Shown here: one piece after another, positions 1 to 7,033 of the stretch
Numbering within the stretch: the stretch's first letter is position 1
Layout: each line of letters starts with the position of its first letter
From: a virus
Reading direction: 5' to 3' (one strand)
Length of the DNA: 20,907 bases
IMG/VR virus record: IMGVR_UViG_3300025168_000838
Span: 1-20,907 of that record
Translations under genes and position numbers: made by a program
The notes under the pieces: model-generated
The model's input: the letters and a program-made list of their open reading frames with translations, nothing else
What the model was told of the DNA's origin: nothing
The model's database searches: none

Positions 1-1
1 G

Positions 2-511
2 GTAAAAGGTTTACCCTCGTTTGGTTCTGTGGGTCAAATGGGCAATACGCCTGTCCCCGGACAAACAGAGGTTCGGGTAGGTCGAGAGTTATACGAATTC
101 CAAGGTGGTGACACAGGCGGTTATCAATTAGTAGGCAGTATGCCAGAGGAAACGTTTCAAGCCATACAGCCTAAGCCTGCGCCTAAACCGGCGGTAACAC
201 CTAAACCTAAACCAACACCACAAGCCGCAGCACCAAGACCGATGCAACCGCAAATGTCGTCGCCATCTGTATCACAAAATGTTAATTTGGATTCTCGTAC
301 AGCAGAATTAACAGCGCGATACAACATGCAGTTAGCCGAAATCCAGAAAACACTTGACGACGGGCTTAAGGCGCAAATGGAGCAACGTGAAGCAAATACA
401 ACTACTACAGAAGAACGCAAGAAACGAATAAAAAATCCAAGAAAATACGGCAGAAGAAGTTTGCTGTCAGGTTCTGAACTGGGCGTGCAAAGTGAGACGC
501 TAGGCGGATGA
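2..511 (+). CDS. Pro-rich virion-associated protein, 5' partial (T7 gp7.3-like position)
   Basis: The frame is open to the left window edge. The first internal starts (GTG at 29, ATG at 38) have no Shine-Dalgarno sequence, so this is most likely the C-terminal part of a longer gene. A Gly-rich segment is followed by a Pro/Lys/Ala low-complexity linker, then a helical, coiled-coil-like stretch (TARYNMQLAEIQKTLDDG). The C-terminus is basic and ends RRSLLSGSELG...LGG. Short, disordered proteins with a basic, Ser-Leu/Gly-rich tail sit just upstream of the portal in many T7-like phages (T7 gp7.3 ends in a comparable Lys/Ser/Gly tail) and are minor virion or tail-assembly proteins. That assignment rests on position and tail composition, not on recognised homology. 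The stop overlaps the portal start (ATGA). Confidence 0.6.
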   Translation, partial: VKGLPSFGSVGQMGNTPVPGQTEVRVGRELYEFQGGDTGGYQLVGSMPEETFQAIQPKPAPKPAVTPKPKPTPQAAAPRPMQPQMSSPSVSQNVNLDSRTAELTARYNMQLAEIQKTLDDGLKAQMEQREANTTTTEERKKRIKNPRKYGRRSLLSGSELGVQSETLGG

Positions 512-2043
512 AATATACTAAACCCAGCGAGCTTGGAACCTCAGAAGATATAATTAAACGGTTTCACGTAGCCAAAAAACAGCGTTCTACGTGGCAAACT
601 CATTTACGAGAGTGTTATGAATACGCGTTACCACAACGTAACACCATGACCCATTTTTCTCGTGGTCAAAAGAAAAACGAAGAAATTTTTGATAGTACAG
701 CGGTAGTGGGCACGCAAAAGTTTGCGAGTCGGTTACAAGCGACCTTAATTCCGCCGTGGCGCAATTGGAGTTTATTAGTGCCCGGCAGCGAAATACCAAA
801 AAAAGAACACGAGCAAATACAAAGAGAATTAGACAGTCTAACCGATATAATATTTGACCATATAAATCACTCTAATTTTGCCACACAAACTCACGAAGCG
901 TTTTTAGACTTAGCGGTATCTACTGGCGTGTTGTGTTTAGAACAATCCGAGGGCAGAGATAGCAGCCTGGAATTTCATGCCGCGCCTTTAGCCGAGATTT
1001 ATCCCGAAGCGGGTCCGTGGGGCACTATTGAAACGGTATGGCGTGAGCATAAAGTACCGGCTCGGCATGTTGATCGATTATGGCCGGGCTCTGATTTGTC
1101 GCAATCGATGAAAAAAAAGGCCAACGAGCACCCCGATGACAAATGCACGCTGATAGAGGGCACAATTTATATACCTGAGCGCGGTTACTACCATCAATGC
1201 GTCATTGAAGAATCAACAAAGCATTATATTTTCGGGCAAGATTACGACGTATCTCCATGGATTGTATTTCGTGAATACGTGGTTCCGGGCGAAGTATTAG
1301 GCAGAGGCCGAATAATGCAAGTCCTGCCGGATATTAAAACCGCCAATAAAGTTGTCGAATACGAACTTAAAAACGCTGCGTTAGCCATAGCAGGTATTTA
1401 TACCGCTGCCGACGATGGTGTCATAAATCCATATAACATTCGATTAAGCCCCGGCGCTATTATTCCGGTAGGATCTAACGATAACAGTAACCCTACTCTA
1501 CGTCCGTTACCTAGAAGCGGTGATGTGCAGTTTGCAACGCTTATTCTGGATGATCTAAGAACACGTATTAATAAGGCTTTATTTGCTGAACCCTTTGGAG
1601 AAATGGACTCGCCGGTACGAAGCGCTACCGAAATGGCTATGCGTAATCAGGAATTAGTGCAAGATTCCGGAAGTGCGTTTGGTCGCATGCAAACCGAGTT
1701 TGTAGAACGAGTTATAAAACGCTCCGTTAGTATTTTAAAACGCGCCGGTAAAATTCCTGATATTCGAATCGATGGAAAAGAAGTCACCATTAAACACACT
1801 TCCCCGCTTGCAAGAGCACAAGATCAGGACGATTTAGTATCTATAAATCAATATTTACAAACAGTAGCGGCGCTAGGACCGGAAATTCTAGGCATGGGCA
1901 CTAAACTGGAAGATCTACCCGCTTATATTGGTAAAAAACTAGGTATTGACGGTAATTTACTTAGAAATGCAGCAGAACGCGAGCAAGTAGCACAGGCTGC
2001 AGCTCAAGCCGCCGCGCAAACACAAGCACCACCCGTAGCATGA
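508..2043 (+). CDS. Portal (head-to-tail connector) protein, T7 gp8-like
   Basis: The 511-residue product has the length and features of the podoviral head-to-tail connecting protein, the dodecameric ring at one capsid vertex through which DNA is packaged and ejected and onto which the tail is built. The N-terminus shows the family signature: a Trp/Arg-rich helix (STWQTHLRECYEYALPQ), then a phrase on a target fragment filling the upper wing (DSTAVVGTQKFASRLQATLIPPWRNWSLL). The middle carries the YVVPGEVLGRGRIMQVLPDIKTANK stem segment in pieces, followed by the MAMRNQELVQDSGSAFGRMQTE crown-side helix. The C-terminus is a low-complexity Ala/Gln tail. The start overlaps the preceding stop by ATGA and has AGGCGG immediately upstream. 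The end overlaps the next gene by ATGA, so these genes are probably translationally coupled. Confidence 0.95.
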   Translation: MKYTKPSELGTSEDIIKRFHVAKKQRSTWQTHLRECYEYALPQRNTMTHFSRGQKKNEEIFDSTAVVGTQKFASRLQATLIPPWRNWSLLVPGSEIPKKEHEQIQRELDSLTDIIFDHINHSNFATQTHEAFLDLAVSTGVLCLEQSEGRDSSLEFHAAPLAEIYPEAGPWGTIETVWREHKVPARHVDRLWPGSDLSQSMKKKANEHPDDKCTLIEGTIYIPERGYYHQCVIEESTKHYIFGQDYDVSPWIVFREYVVPGEVLGRGRIMQVLPDIKTANKVVEYELKNAALAIAGIYTAADDGVINPYNIRLSPGAIIPVGSNDNSNPTLRPLPRSGDVQFATLILDDLRTRINKALFAEPFGEMDSPVRSATEMAMRNQELVQDSGSAFGRMQTEFVERVIKRSVSILKRAGKIPDIRIDGKEVTIKHTSPLARAQDQDDLVSINQYLQTVAALGPEILGMGTKLEDLPAYIGKKLGIDGNLLRNAAEREQVAQAAAQAAAQTQAPPVA

Positions 2044-2324
2044 TTGAAGCCCTAAAAAATAAAACAGGGTGGGCTGCGCTTGATATTGAAGGGGTTACGC
2101 AAATTGATGCGAACGTGGTCAAAGGTCGCGAAATTGCAAGTCAGTTTCACGAGTGTTTTCGTACCGATGCTGGACAGTATGTTTTAAATCGGCTTATTTC
2201 TATTACGTTGTTACGTCCAACGGTCACACCGGCTGCTACTCAGTTTGAGGCTGGTATCCGAGAGGGCCGGGCGGACATTGTGCGTCAAATATTAACCCAA
2301 CTTGAAACCGCTGAAAAACAATAA
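2040..2324 (+). CDS. Bbp19-like small structural-region protein
   Basis: The 94-residue product lies between portal and scaffold, the place where Bordetella phage BPP-1 and many other podoviruses carry a Bbp19-type protein. The visible features fit that family: an N-terminal segment, a central FHECFRTDAGQYVLNRL motif in which an F..CF.T..G..VL pattern is expected, and a C-terminal REGRADIVRQILTQLE helix matching the usual EGxRxxVxxIL..... ending. Function in the family is not firmly established; a role in head assembly or maturation is inferred from position. Start overlaps the portal stop by ATGA, and no independent promoter is apparent. Confidence 0.72.
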   Translation: MIEALKNKTGWAALDIEGVTQIDANVVKGREIASQFHECFRTDAGQYVLNRLISITLLRPTVTPAATQFEAGIREGRADIVRQILTQLETAEKQ

Positions 2325-2336
2325 CGAGGTTACGTA

Positions 2337-3125
2337 ATGAGCGAAGAACAAGCCGTAAGCCCACCTGTAGAAACCCCCATAGAATCGTCTAGTGAAACAC
2401 CGGAAAACGAGCCTGCATTAGCACAAGAGGCAATACCCGGTGAAAGTTTATTAGACACCGTTGATTCCGATAAACCATTAGAGGTTGACGGAGCTACAGA
2501 TATTCCATCGTGGTTTAAGTCTGAAAAATATAAAACGGTAGAAGATCAAGCAAAAGCCTATGCCGAATTGGAAAAACGTATGGGCTCTTTTACAGGCGCC
2601 CCGGAAACCGATTATGTGGTGCCGCAGGTTGAAGGGCTAGACCCGGGCGTTATCGAAAATAACCCTATGATTCAATGGTTTAAAGATGCAAGCAGAGAAG
2701 CCGGGATTAATCAACATGGATTTGATCGGTTTGTGTCCGGCTATTTATCCACCGAACAAGCCATGATAACGGCTAATAAGCAGCGGGAGCTTGCAGCGTT
2801 GGGCGAAAACGCGCAAACACGATTGTCCGACCTTGCTGATTGGGGAATCGGAAATCTTTCTGACGATGAATTTCAAATTTACAAAGGCGTAGCATCCACC
2901 GCTGTCGGAGTAAAGCTACTGGAAACCCTTATTGGTAAAACACGAGAGGCTAAATTAGCTCGCGATTCAAATACAGCGCAACCAAGCGGCCATACAACCC
3001 ATGAAGAATTAAAAAAACTTTTAGTTGCTGTCGATGAAAACGGTAATAGAAAAATGTCTCGCGATCCAGAATATAGAACGATGGTTAATAAATTATATCA
3101 AGAAAGTTACGGGGTTCCGGGTTAA
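2337..3125 (+). CDS. Scaffolding (capsid assembly) protein
   Basis: The 262-residue product has the typical layout of a T7 gp9-like scaffold. An acidic, disordered N-terminus (about residues 1-55, rich in Glu, Pro, Ser) is followed by a conserved WFKSEKYKTVEDQAKAYAEL segment, predicted helices, and a C-terminal Lys/Arg-containing tail that would bind capsid protein. Scaffold directs procapsid assembly around the portal and exits before or during packaging. The ATG has a good ribosome-binding site (AACGAGGT about 8 bases upstream). The gene lies immediately upstream of the 265-bp gap preceding the capsid gene, the same scaffold-gap-capsid order as in T7, where the gap carries late transcription signals. 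Confidence 0.9.
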   Translation: MSEEQAVSPPVETPIESSSETPENEPALAQEAIPGESLLDTVDSDKPLEVDGATDIPSWFKSEKYKTVEDQAKAYAELEKRMGSFTGAPETDYVVPQVEGLDPGVIENNPMIQWFKDASREAGINQHGFDRFVSGYLSTEQAMITANKQRELAALGENAQTRLSDLADWGIGNLSDDEFQIYKGVASTAVGVKLLETLIGKTREAKLARDSNTAQPSGHTTHEELKKLLVAVDENGNRKMSRDPEYRTMVNKLYQESYGVPG

Positions 3126-3191
3126 ATGTTGAACCGAAAAATAAGTAAAAGTACAATTCGTTTTATTAAATAGTTTTTATGGTAATGACCA

Positions 3192-3274
3192 GATACCTTT
3201 TATAAGCCTGACCTTAAACCATTTTAATTATTTGCTCTAGGAATGGATACCTTGATTCTTATCAAGCCCTGACC
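3192..3274 (+). repeat. Imperfect tandem hairpin element, two copies
   Basis: Two related elements occur, at 3192-3213 and 3246-3274. Each reads GATAC, then a hairpin opening with CTT and closing with AAG, then CC(C)TGACC. The first hairpin is CTT-TTAT-AAG; the second is CTTGAT-TCTT-ATCAAG, so the arm is longer but pairing is kept on both sides. A third GGATACC lies at 3323-3329 inside the next structured segment. The matched flanks with different but self-complementary interiors suggest that structure is conserved. They could be binding sites for a regulator, RNA processing sites, or parts of one folded leader. Only the sequence similarity and the pairings are observed. Confidence 0.5.
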
Positions 3275-3367
3275 GGAGCCGGTCATACAGCACGAAAGCT
3301 GTAAGACGTCGGCCCGCGATGCGGATACCCGAATGTCGAAAAGGCGCTAGCGTAAGCTAGTTTTTTT
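3246..3367 (+). promoter_or_regulatory. Structured leader / possible non-coding RNA upstream of capsid gene
   Basis: Consecutive helices can be drawn. CTTGAT/ATCAAG pairs at 3251-3256 with 3261-3266. GACCG/CGGTC pairs at 3271-3275 with 3280-3284 (loop GAGC). TACAGC/GCTGTA pairs at 3286-3291 with 3298-3303 (loop ACGAAA). An arm follows with GAC and TCGG at 3305-3312 against CCGA and GTC at 3329-3337, enclosing CCGC/GCGG at 3314-3317 with 3321-3324. A last helix, CTAGC/GCTAG, lies at 3347-3360 and is followed by seven T. The arrangement, folded RNA then terminator-like hairpin then gene, resembles a transcription-attenuating leader. It is also compatible with a stand-alone small RNA or with RNase III-type mRNA processing. 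I do not recognise a named riboswitch or ribozyme core. The segment is more GC-rich than the AT-rich first half of the same gap. Confidence 0.5.
3346..3367 (+). terminator. Terminator-like hairpin with T7 tract before the capsid gene
   Basis: CTAGC (3347-3351) pairs with GCTAG (3356-3360) around a GTAA tetraloop. A G-T wobble can extend the stem, and seven T residues follow at 3361-3367. This is the shape of a Rho-independent terminator. The five-pair stem is short, so termination may be partial or conditional. It ends 23 bases before the capsid start codon and leaves the capsid ribosome-binding site (GAGGA, 3379-3383) outside the stem. It could equally close a small RNA ending here. Confidence 0.45.
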
Positions 3368-3390
3368 AAGACATTGATGAGGATCAAATT

Positions 3391-4215
3391 ATGTCAATCA
3401 ATCTAAGTCCTGTCGCCCAAACTATTTTCGACGACGAGGTAAAGCACGCTTTTCAAACTGCAGGATCTTTGCGTGATACCGTTACCGTAAGAAATGGAGT
3501 AATAGGCGACATTTATAAATTTCGTAAAATGGGTAAAGGTTTAGCTAATCAAAAAGCAACCCAAGCCGATGTAACTCCAATGGATGTATCGCACGATAAT
3601 ATATCTTGCACACTACAAAACTGGAACGCTCCAGAGTACACAGATATATTTGACGCAGCAGAGGTTAACTTTGATGAGCAACGAGAACTGGCGCAAACTA
3701 TAGCCGGCGCTCTAGGTCGTCGTTTAGATCAGTTAATTATTGACGCACTGGCAGCAGAAGGCAGCCCCGCTGGCACCATTGTCCACGGATCTGCAGGTAT
3801 GACCCTGGCTAAAGTGGTTGAGGCTTCGAAACACCTAAACGATAAAGGCGTGCCCTCAGAAGATCGGCATTTCGCCATTAGCGCAGCTGGTTTAGAAGAT
3901 TTGCTAGTTATTTCCCAAGTTACAAGCTCTGACTTTAATAGCGTAAGAGCTTTAATGTCAGGTGAGCTTGATACCTGGATGGGTTTTAAATGGCACATCA
4001 TCGAAACACGTAGCGAAGGCGGTTTACCTTTTGCATCATCCACAACGGAATCGTTTGCCTGGCACAAAAGTGCCGTTGGTCTTGCCGTCGGTATTGATCT
4101 TAAAACCGAGGTGAATTACATCGCACAAAAAACGTCTTTCCTTTGTAATGGTGTAATGAAAGCCGGTGCAGTTTCACGAGACGGCGACGGTTCAGTATCC
4201 GTTAGTTACCAATAG
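3391..4215 (+). CDS. Major capsid protein
   Basis: The 274-residue product follows scaffold and precedes a small accessory protein and the tail tube gene, the canonical place of the podoviral capsid gene. It looks like a compact HK97-fold protein without long insertions. An N-terminal arm (MSINLSPVAQTIFDDEVKHAF) leads to an extended E-loop-like strand region with NWNAPEYTDIFDAAEVNFDE. Then come the long spine-helix region (ELAQTIAGALGRRLDQLIIDAL), a P-domain segment (EDRHFAISAAGLEDLL), and C-terminal beta strands in which WHKSAVGLAVG and the ending DGDGSVSV are typical for small phage capsids. Strong context supports the call more than any single motif. GAGGA upstream of the ATG provides a good ribosome-binding site. 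The leader upstream may control its level. Confidence 0.93.
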   Translation: MSINLSPVAQTIFDDEVKHAFQTAGSLRDTVTVRNGVIGDIYKFRKMGKGLANQKATQADVTPMDVSHDNISCTLQNWNAPEYTDIFDAAEVNFDEQRELAQTIAGALGRRLDQLIIDALAAEGSPAGTIVHGSAGMTLAKVVEASKHLNDKGVPSEDRHFAISAAGLEDLLVISQVTSSDFNSVRALMSGELDTWMGFKWHIIETRSEGGLPFASSTTESFAWHKSAVGLAVGIDLKTEVNYIAQKTSFLCNGVMKAGAVSRDGDGSVSVSYQ

Positions 4216-4224
4216 GAGATAATA

Positions 4225-4491
4225 ATGGCTTATTCATTAAGTGGGTTGCAACAAATCGGACCCGGTGGAAAAGGTCCAAGGCTGTGGATGTACTCCACTA
4301 CGGACGCAATTGCAGCGATGAACTCAGAAGGATATTTCAATAATGCTTCTGATTTATTGCAAGTACGCGACACTATTATCGCGGTCGATTCAAACACACC
4401 TACAAATCATTTAGTGATTGTGCTTTCAAATGCTAGTGGTGTAGTTGATGTGTCTGATGGACTTGCAATTACAGAAACCGACAGCGATTAG
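4225..4491 (+). CDS. Small capsid-associated protein (possible decoration protein)
   Basis: The 88-residue product is encoded nine bases after the capsid stop behind a very strong ribosome-binding site (AGGAGATAATAATG), implying high expression, and before the strong terminator, so it shares the capsid transcript. The segment with the SYTLSGL-like start (AYSLSGLQQIG), the WMYSTTDAIAAMN motif, GYFNNASDLLQVRDTI and a final beta-rich VVDVSDG stretch is a pattern I associate with small proteins next to the capsid gene in many phages. Those proteins and N-terminal parts of some head-fibre proteins share the 'DxI.....GYFN.A...L...D.I' pattern. A role as a capsid decoration or stabilising protein is inferred from position and predicted expression level. 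Confidence 0.65.
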   Translation: MAYSLSGLQQIGPGGKGPRLWMYSTTDAIAAMNSEGYFNNASDLLQVRDTIIAVDSNTPTNHLVIVLSNASGVVDVSDGLAITETDSD

Positions 4492-4521
4492 TAATTTGTT
4501 TGCCCTTGAGCAGACGTAACC

Positions 4522-4569
4522 AGAGGGGTAAGGGTTTCATATCAGAGCCCTTGCCCCTCTTATTTTTTT
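4522..4569 (+). terminator. Strong Rho-independent terminator after the capsid genes
   Basis: AGAGGGGTAAGGG (4522-4534) pairs with CCCTTGCCCCTCT (4548-4560), a 13-pair stem with one G-T wobble and a 13-nucleotide loop, followed by TATTTTTTT. This is a convincing intrinsic terminator in the + direction. Its place, directly after the capsid genes and before tail tubular A, parallels the T7 terminator T-phi after gene 10, which gives capsid mRNA in excess over tail mRNA. Some read-through is needed for downstream genes unless a promoter exists that I cannot identify. Confidence 0.88.
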
Positions 4570-4580
4570 AGGAATCAGTT

Positions 4581-5132
4581 ATGGCAACCGATATATCAAT
4601 GTGCAGTAACGCTTTTCTGATGATAGGACACGGTACTATATCCTCTTTTACAGAAGGTGGTAGCGGTGCGGAGGTGGCTTCTAATTTATACGATAGTACG
4701 TTTGAGGCATTGTTAACTACGCACAGATGGCGTTTTGCTTCGGCTAAAAGTCAATTAGGCCGATTAACAGATACACCGCTAAACGATTTTGATTATGCGT
4801 ACAGTCTGCCGTCGGGTTATTTGTTTGCTATAAAAGCGTATCCAGATGTATTTTATGAAATATATGAAAACAACGTGTACACCAATAGCAGCAGTATTGC
4901 TTTAGATTATATATTTAAACCAGACGAATCGAGATTACCATCTTATTTCGTTAAAACATTGGAGTATGATTTAGCTAGTCAATTTGCAATTCCGGTTACC
5001 GGCAATAGATCGCTTGCTGAAATTTATACAATCAAATTTGAAAATCAATTAAAACGATCTAAATATGTCGATAGTCAATCACGACCGCAGGTAGGAATTT
5101 TAGATGCGCCGTTTATTGAGGTACGCGCGTAG
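4581..5132 (+). CDS. Tail tubular protein A (adaptor), T7 gp11-like
   Basis: The 183-residue product matches the gp11 / tail tubular protein A family in size, position and sequence pattern. It shows an N-terminal helix with CSNAFLMIG, then LYDSTFEALLTTHRWRFASA, the characteristic 'Y...R...L..H.W.FA' phrase. The segment FDYAYSLPSGYLFAIKAY follows (family: Y.Y.LP.D.L....), then LDYIFKPDESRLPSYFVKTLEYDLA and a C-terminal helix ending QSRPQVG. The protein forms a dodecameric ring connecting the portal to the nozzle and docks fibres. The ATG uses AGGA at 4570-4573, which directly abuts the terminator T tract. The stop TAG overlaps the GTG start of the next gene (TAGTG). Confidence 0.9.
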   Translation: MATDISMCSNAFLMIGHGTISSFTEGGSGAEVASNLYDSTFEALLTTHRWRFASAKSQLGRLTDTPLNDFDYAYSLPSGYLFAIKAYPDVFYEIYENNVYTNSSSIALDYIFKPDESRLPSYFVKTLEYDLASQFAIPVTGNRSLAEIYTIKFENQLKRSKYVDSQSRPQVGILDAPFIEVRA

Positions 5133-7033
5133 TGCCTCGGCTTCGTACTTTACAAACCAATTTTAACGCAGGTGTGTTAGACCCGCGGTTAGCTGCGCGC
5201 ACGGATTTAAAAAGCTATTATCAAGGTGCTGATACCGGTAAAAACGTTTTAGCGTTACCGCAGGGCGGATTAAAAAGAAGGCCAGGCATGGCTTATCAAG
5301 CGACTTTAGGGGCTGAATCGCGCTTATTTACTTTTTCGTTTAACGTGGAACAAACCTACGTTATGGCTTTTCAAAACGAAGCTATAAAAGTTTATAAAGA
5401 TGGAGTATTGCAAGCAACTGTTTCTACGTCGTATACGTTGGCACAAGTCAAAGCGCTAAACGTTACGCAATCCGCCGACACAATGATAATTGTCCATGAA
5501 GATCATAACCCGGCAAAATTAGTGCGTGGTTCTGCGCACACCGCTTGGACGTTAAGCGACATTACATTAAGTAATATACCTAGTTTTGATTTTGCTTACA
5601 CAAATCAACTGAACGGCGCTATTAATGCTAGTGTTACGACAGTAACCGTAGACAGTACCGCATTATTTCCGAGCGCCGGTATTATATTAATAGGCAGCGA
5701 ACAAATTAGCTACAGCGGTAAATCGTCCACACAATTTACAGGCTGCAGTCGAGCACAAAACGGTACGTCTGCTACTTCCCATAATGATGATGCAATAGTT
5801 ACATCTACCTCAGAAAACGTATGGAGTGATACAAGAGGTTGGCCAAAAACAGCCGCTTTTTTTCAGCAGCGATTATGGTTCGGAGGTTCAAAAAATAGAC
5901 CGCAAACGTTATGGGGCTCACAAATAGGATTATTTTTTAATTTTAATGTTGGATCAGCAAGTGCAGATGACGCAATAGATGTTACGTTAGATACTAATCA
6001 AATAAACGGTATTACGGCGTTAATGCCGTCAAGGCATTTGCAAATATTTACTACAGGCGGCGAATTTTTTATTGATGTGTCGCCTATAACTCCAGCAACT
6101 ATTGCTATAAAGAATCAAACGCAGTTTGGCAGTAGTACCGTACCGCCGGTTAATATTGACGGTGCAACGTTATTTTTAGATTTTTCTAAAAGCGCTATAC
6201 GAGAGTTTTTATTTAGCTGGGATGAAGACGCTTATACTGCAAATTCAGCTACGTTACTCGCTGCACACCTGATTACTACGCCAGTGGATGTAGACGCGTT
6301 GCGCGGTACTGCAAACGAAAACGCGAATTATGTATACGTTGTAAATTCAGACGGAACCATGGCGGTTTTAAATACTTTGCGCTATCAGCAAGTGGCAGGC
6401 TGGACCAAATGGGAAACCACCGGGGAAATACAATCGGTAACAGTTGAAACGACTAACGTGTACTTTGCGGTAAAACGAACCATAAACAGCGCTACAGTTT
6501 ATTTTTTAGAAAAAGCCGATGACAACACCTTCACCGATGCTAATAAATTACAAACGCAATCAGCCAGCACTACGGTAGCTAACCTAGCCCATCTTAACGG
6601 GCAAGCGTGTCGCGTAAGAGCCGATTCGAGTGTAATGAGCAATGCCACACCATCATCGGGTTCAATCACACTAGCACGTAATGGCACAACGGTAGAAGTA
6701 GGATTAGATTTTGATTTAACAATAACTACGATGCCTGTTACGTCTGATTTTAGTAACGGATCGATCTTAACCGAAAAGAAAAGACTGATACGCATTGTTG
6801 CCGATTTATATGAATCATTAGGCGTGTTAGTGAAAACTACGGCACATACGGTTAACGTTACGGTTCCAGAACGAAAATTTGGTGAAGACATATTAGACGT
6901 AGCCCCTACTAGTTTTACTGGAATAAAAGAAGTGTATTTATCGGGGTGGGATCGATTAGCGCAAGTAACCATATCACAAACAGACCCGCAACCATTTACC
7001 TTATTAGGTTTGGTTGTTGAAGTGGAGGCATAA
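5132..7033 (+). CDS. Tail tubular protein B / tail nozzle, with an inserted module
   Basis: The 633-residue product begins with the conserved nozzle-family N-terminus (NFNAGVLDPRLAARTDL, then GADTGKNVLALPQGGLKRRPG). In this family these residues dock to the adaptor ring. Residues about 236-262 (RGWPKTAAFFQQRLWFGGS) and the later DGTMAVLNTLRYQQVAGWTKW are further family signatures of the propeller-like body, and the C-terminus carries the HLNGQACRVRAD...GLDFDLTI beta domain. Residues about 160-224 form an inserted 'IGSEQISYSGKSSTQFTGCSRAQNGT' type module, split here for length, that occurs as a mobile domain in other phage tail proteins. Start is a GTG overlapping the preceding stop. The role is to close the tail end and hold back DNA until receptor binding. 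Confidence 0.9.
   Translation: MPRLRTLQTNFNAGVLDPRLAARTDLKSYYQGADTGKNVLALPQGGLKRRPGMAYQATLGAESRLFTFSFNVEQTYVMAFQNEAIKVYKDGVLQATVSTSYTLAQVKALNVTQSADTMIIVHEDHNPAKLVRGSAHTAWTLSDITLSNIPSFDFAYTNQLNGAINASVTTVTVDSTALFPSAGIILIGSEQISYSGKSSTQFTGCSRAQNGTSATSHNDDAIVTSTSENVWSDTRGWPKTAAFFQQRLWFGGSKNRPQTLWGSQIGLFFNFNVGSASADDAIDVTLDTNQINGITALMPSRHLQIFTTGGEFFIDVSPITPATIAIKNQTQFGSSTVPPVNIDGATLFLDFSKSAIREFLFSWDEDAYTANSATLLAAHLITTPVDVDALRGTANENANYVYVVNSDGTMAVLNTLRYQQVAGWTKWETTGEIQSVTVETTNVYFAVKRTINSATVYFLEKADDNTFTDANKLQTQSASTTVANLAHLNGQACRVRADSSVMSNATPSSGSITLARNGTTVEVGLDFDLTITTMPVTSDFSNGSILTEKKRLIRIVADLYESLGVLVKTTAHTVNVTVPERKFGEDILDVAPTSFTGIKEVYLSGWDRLAQVTISQTDPQPFTLLGLVVEVEA

Noticed and set aside
3246-3345. 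tRNA or known self-cleaving ribozyme in the capsid leader
   Set aside because: No acceptor/T-arm pattern and no CUGAUGA...GAAA hammerhead core; the helices do not give the HDV-type nested pseudoknot.
3126-3390. T7-type phage RNA polymerase promoter before the capsid gene
   Set aside because: No conserved 20-23 base element like the T7 class III promoter is repeated across the gaps of the window.
6499-6972. Minus-strand open frame of 157 codons opposite the nozzle gene
   Set aside because: The + strand encodes conserved C-terminal nozzle sequence; all other credible genes are on +.
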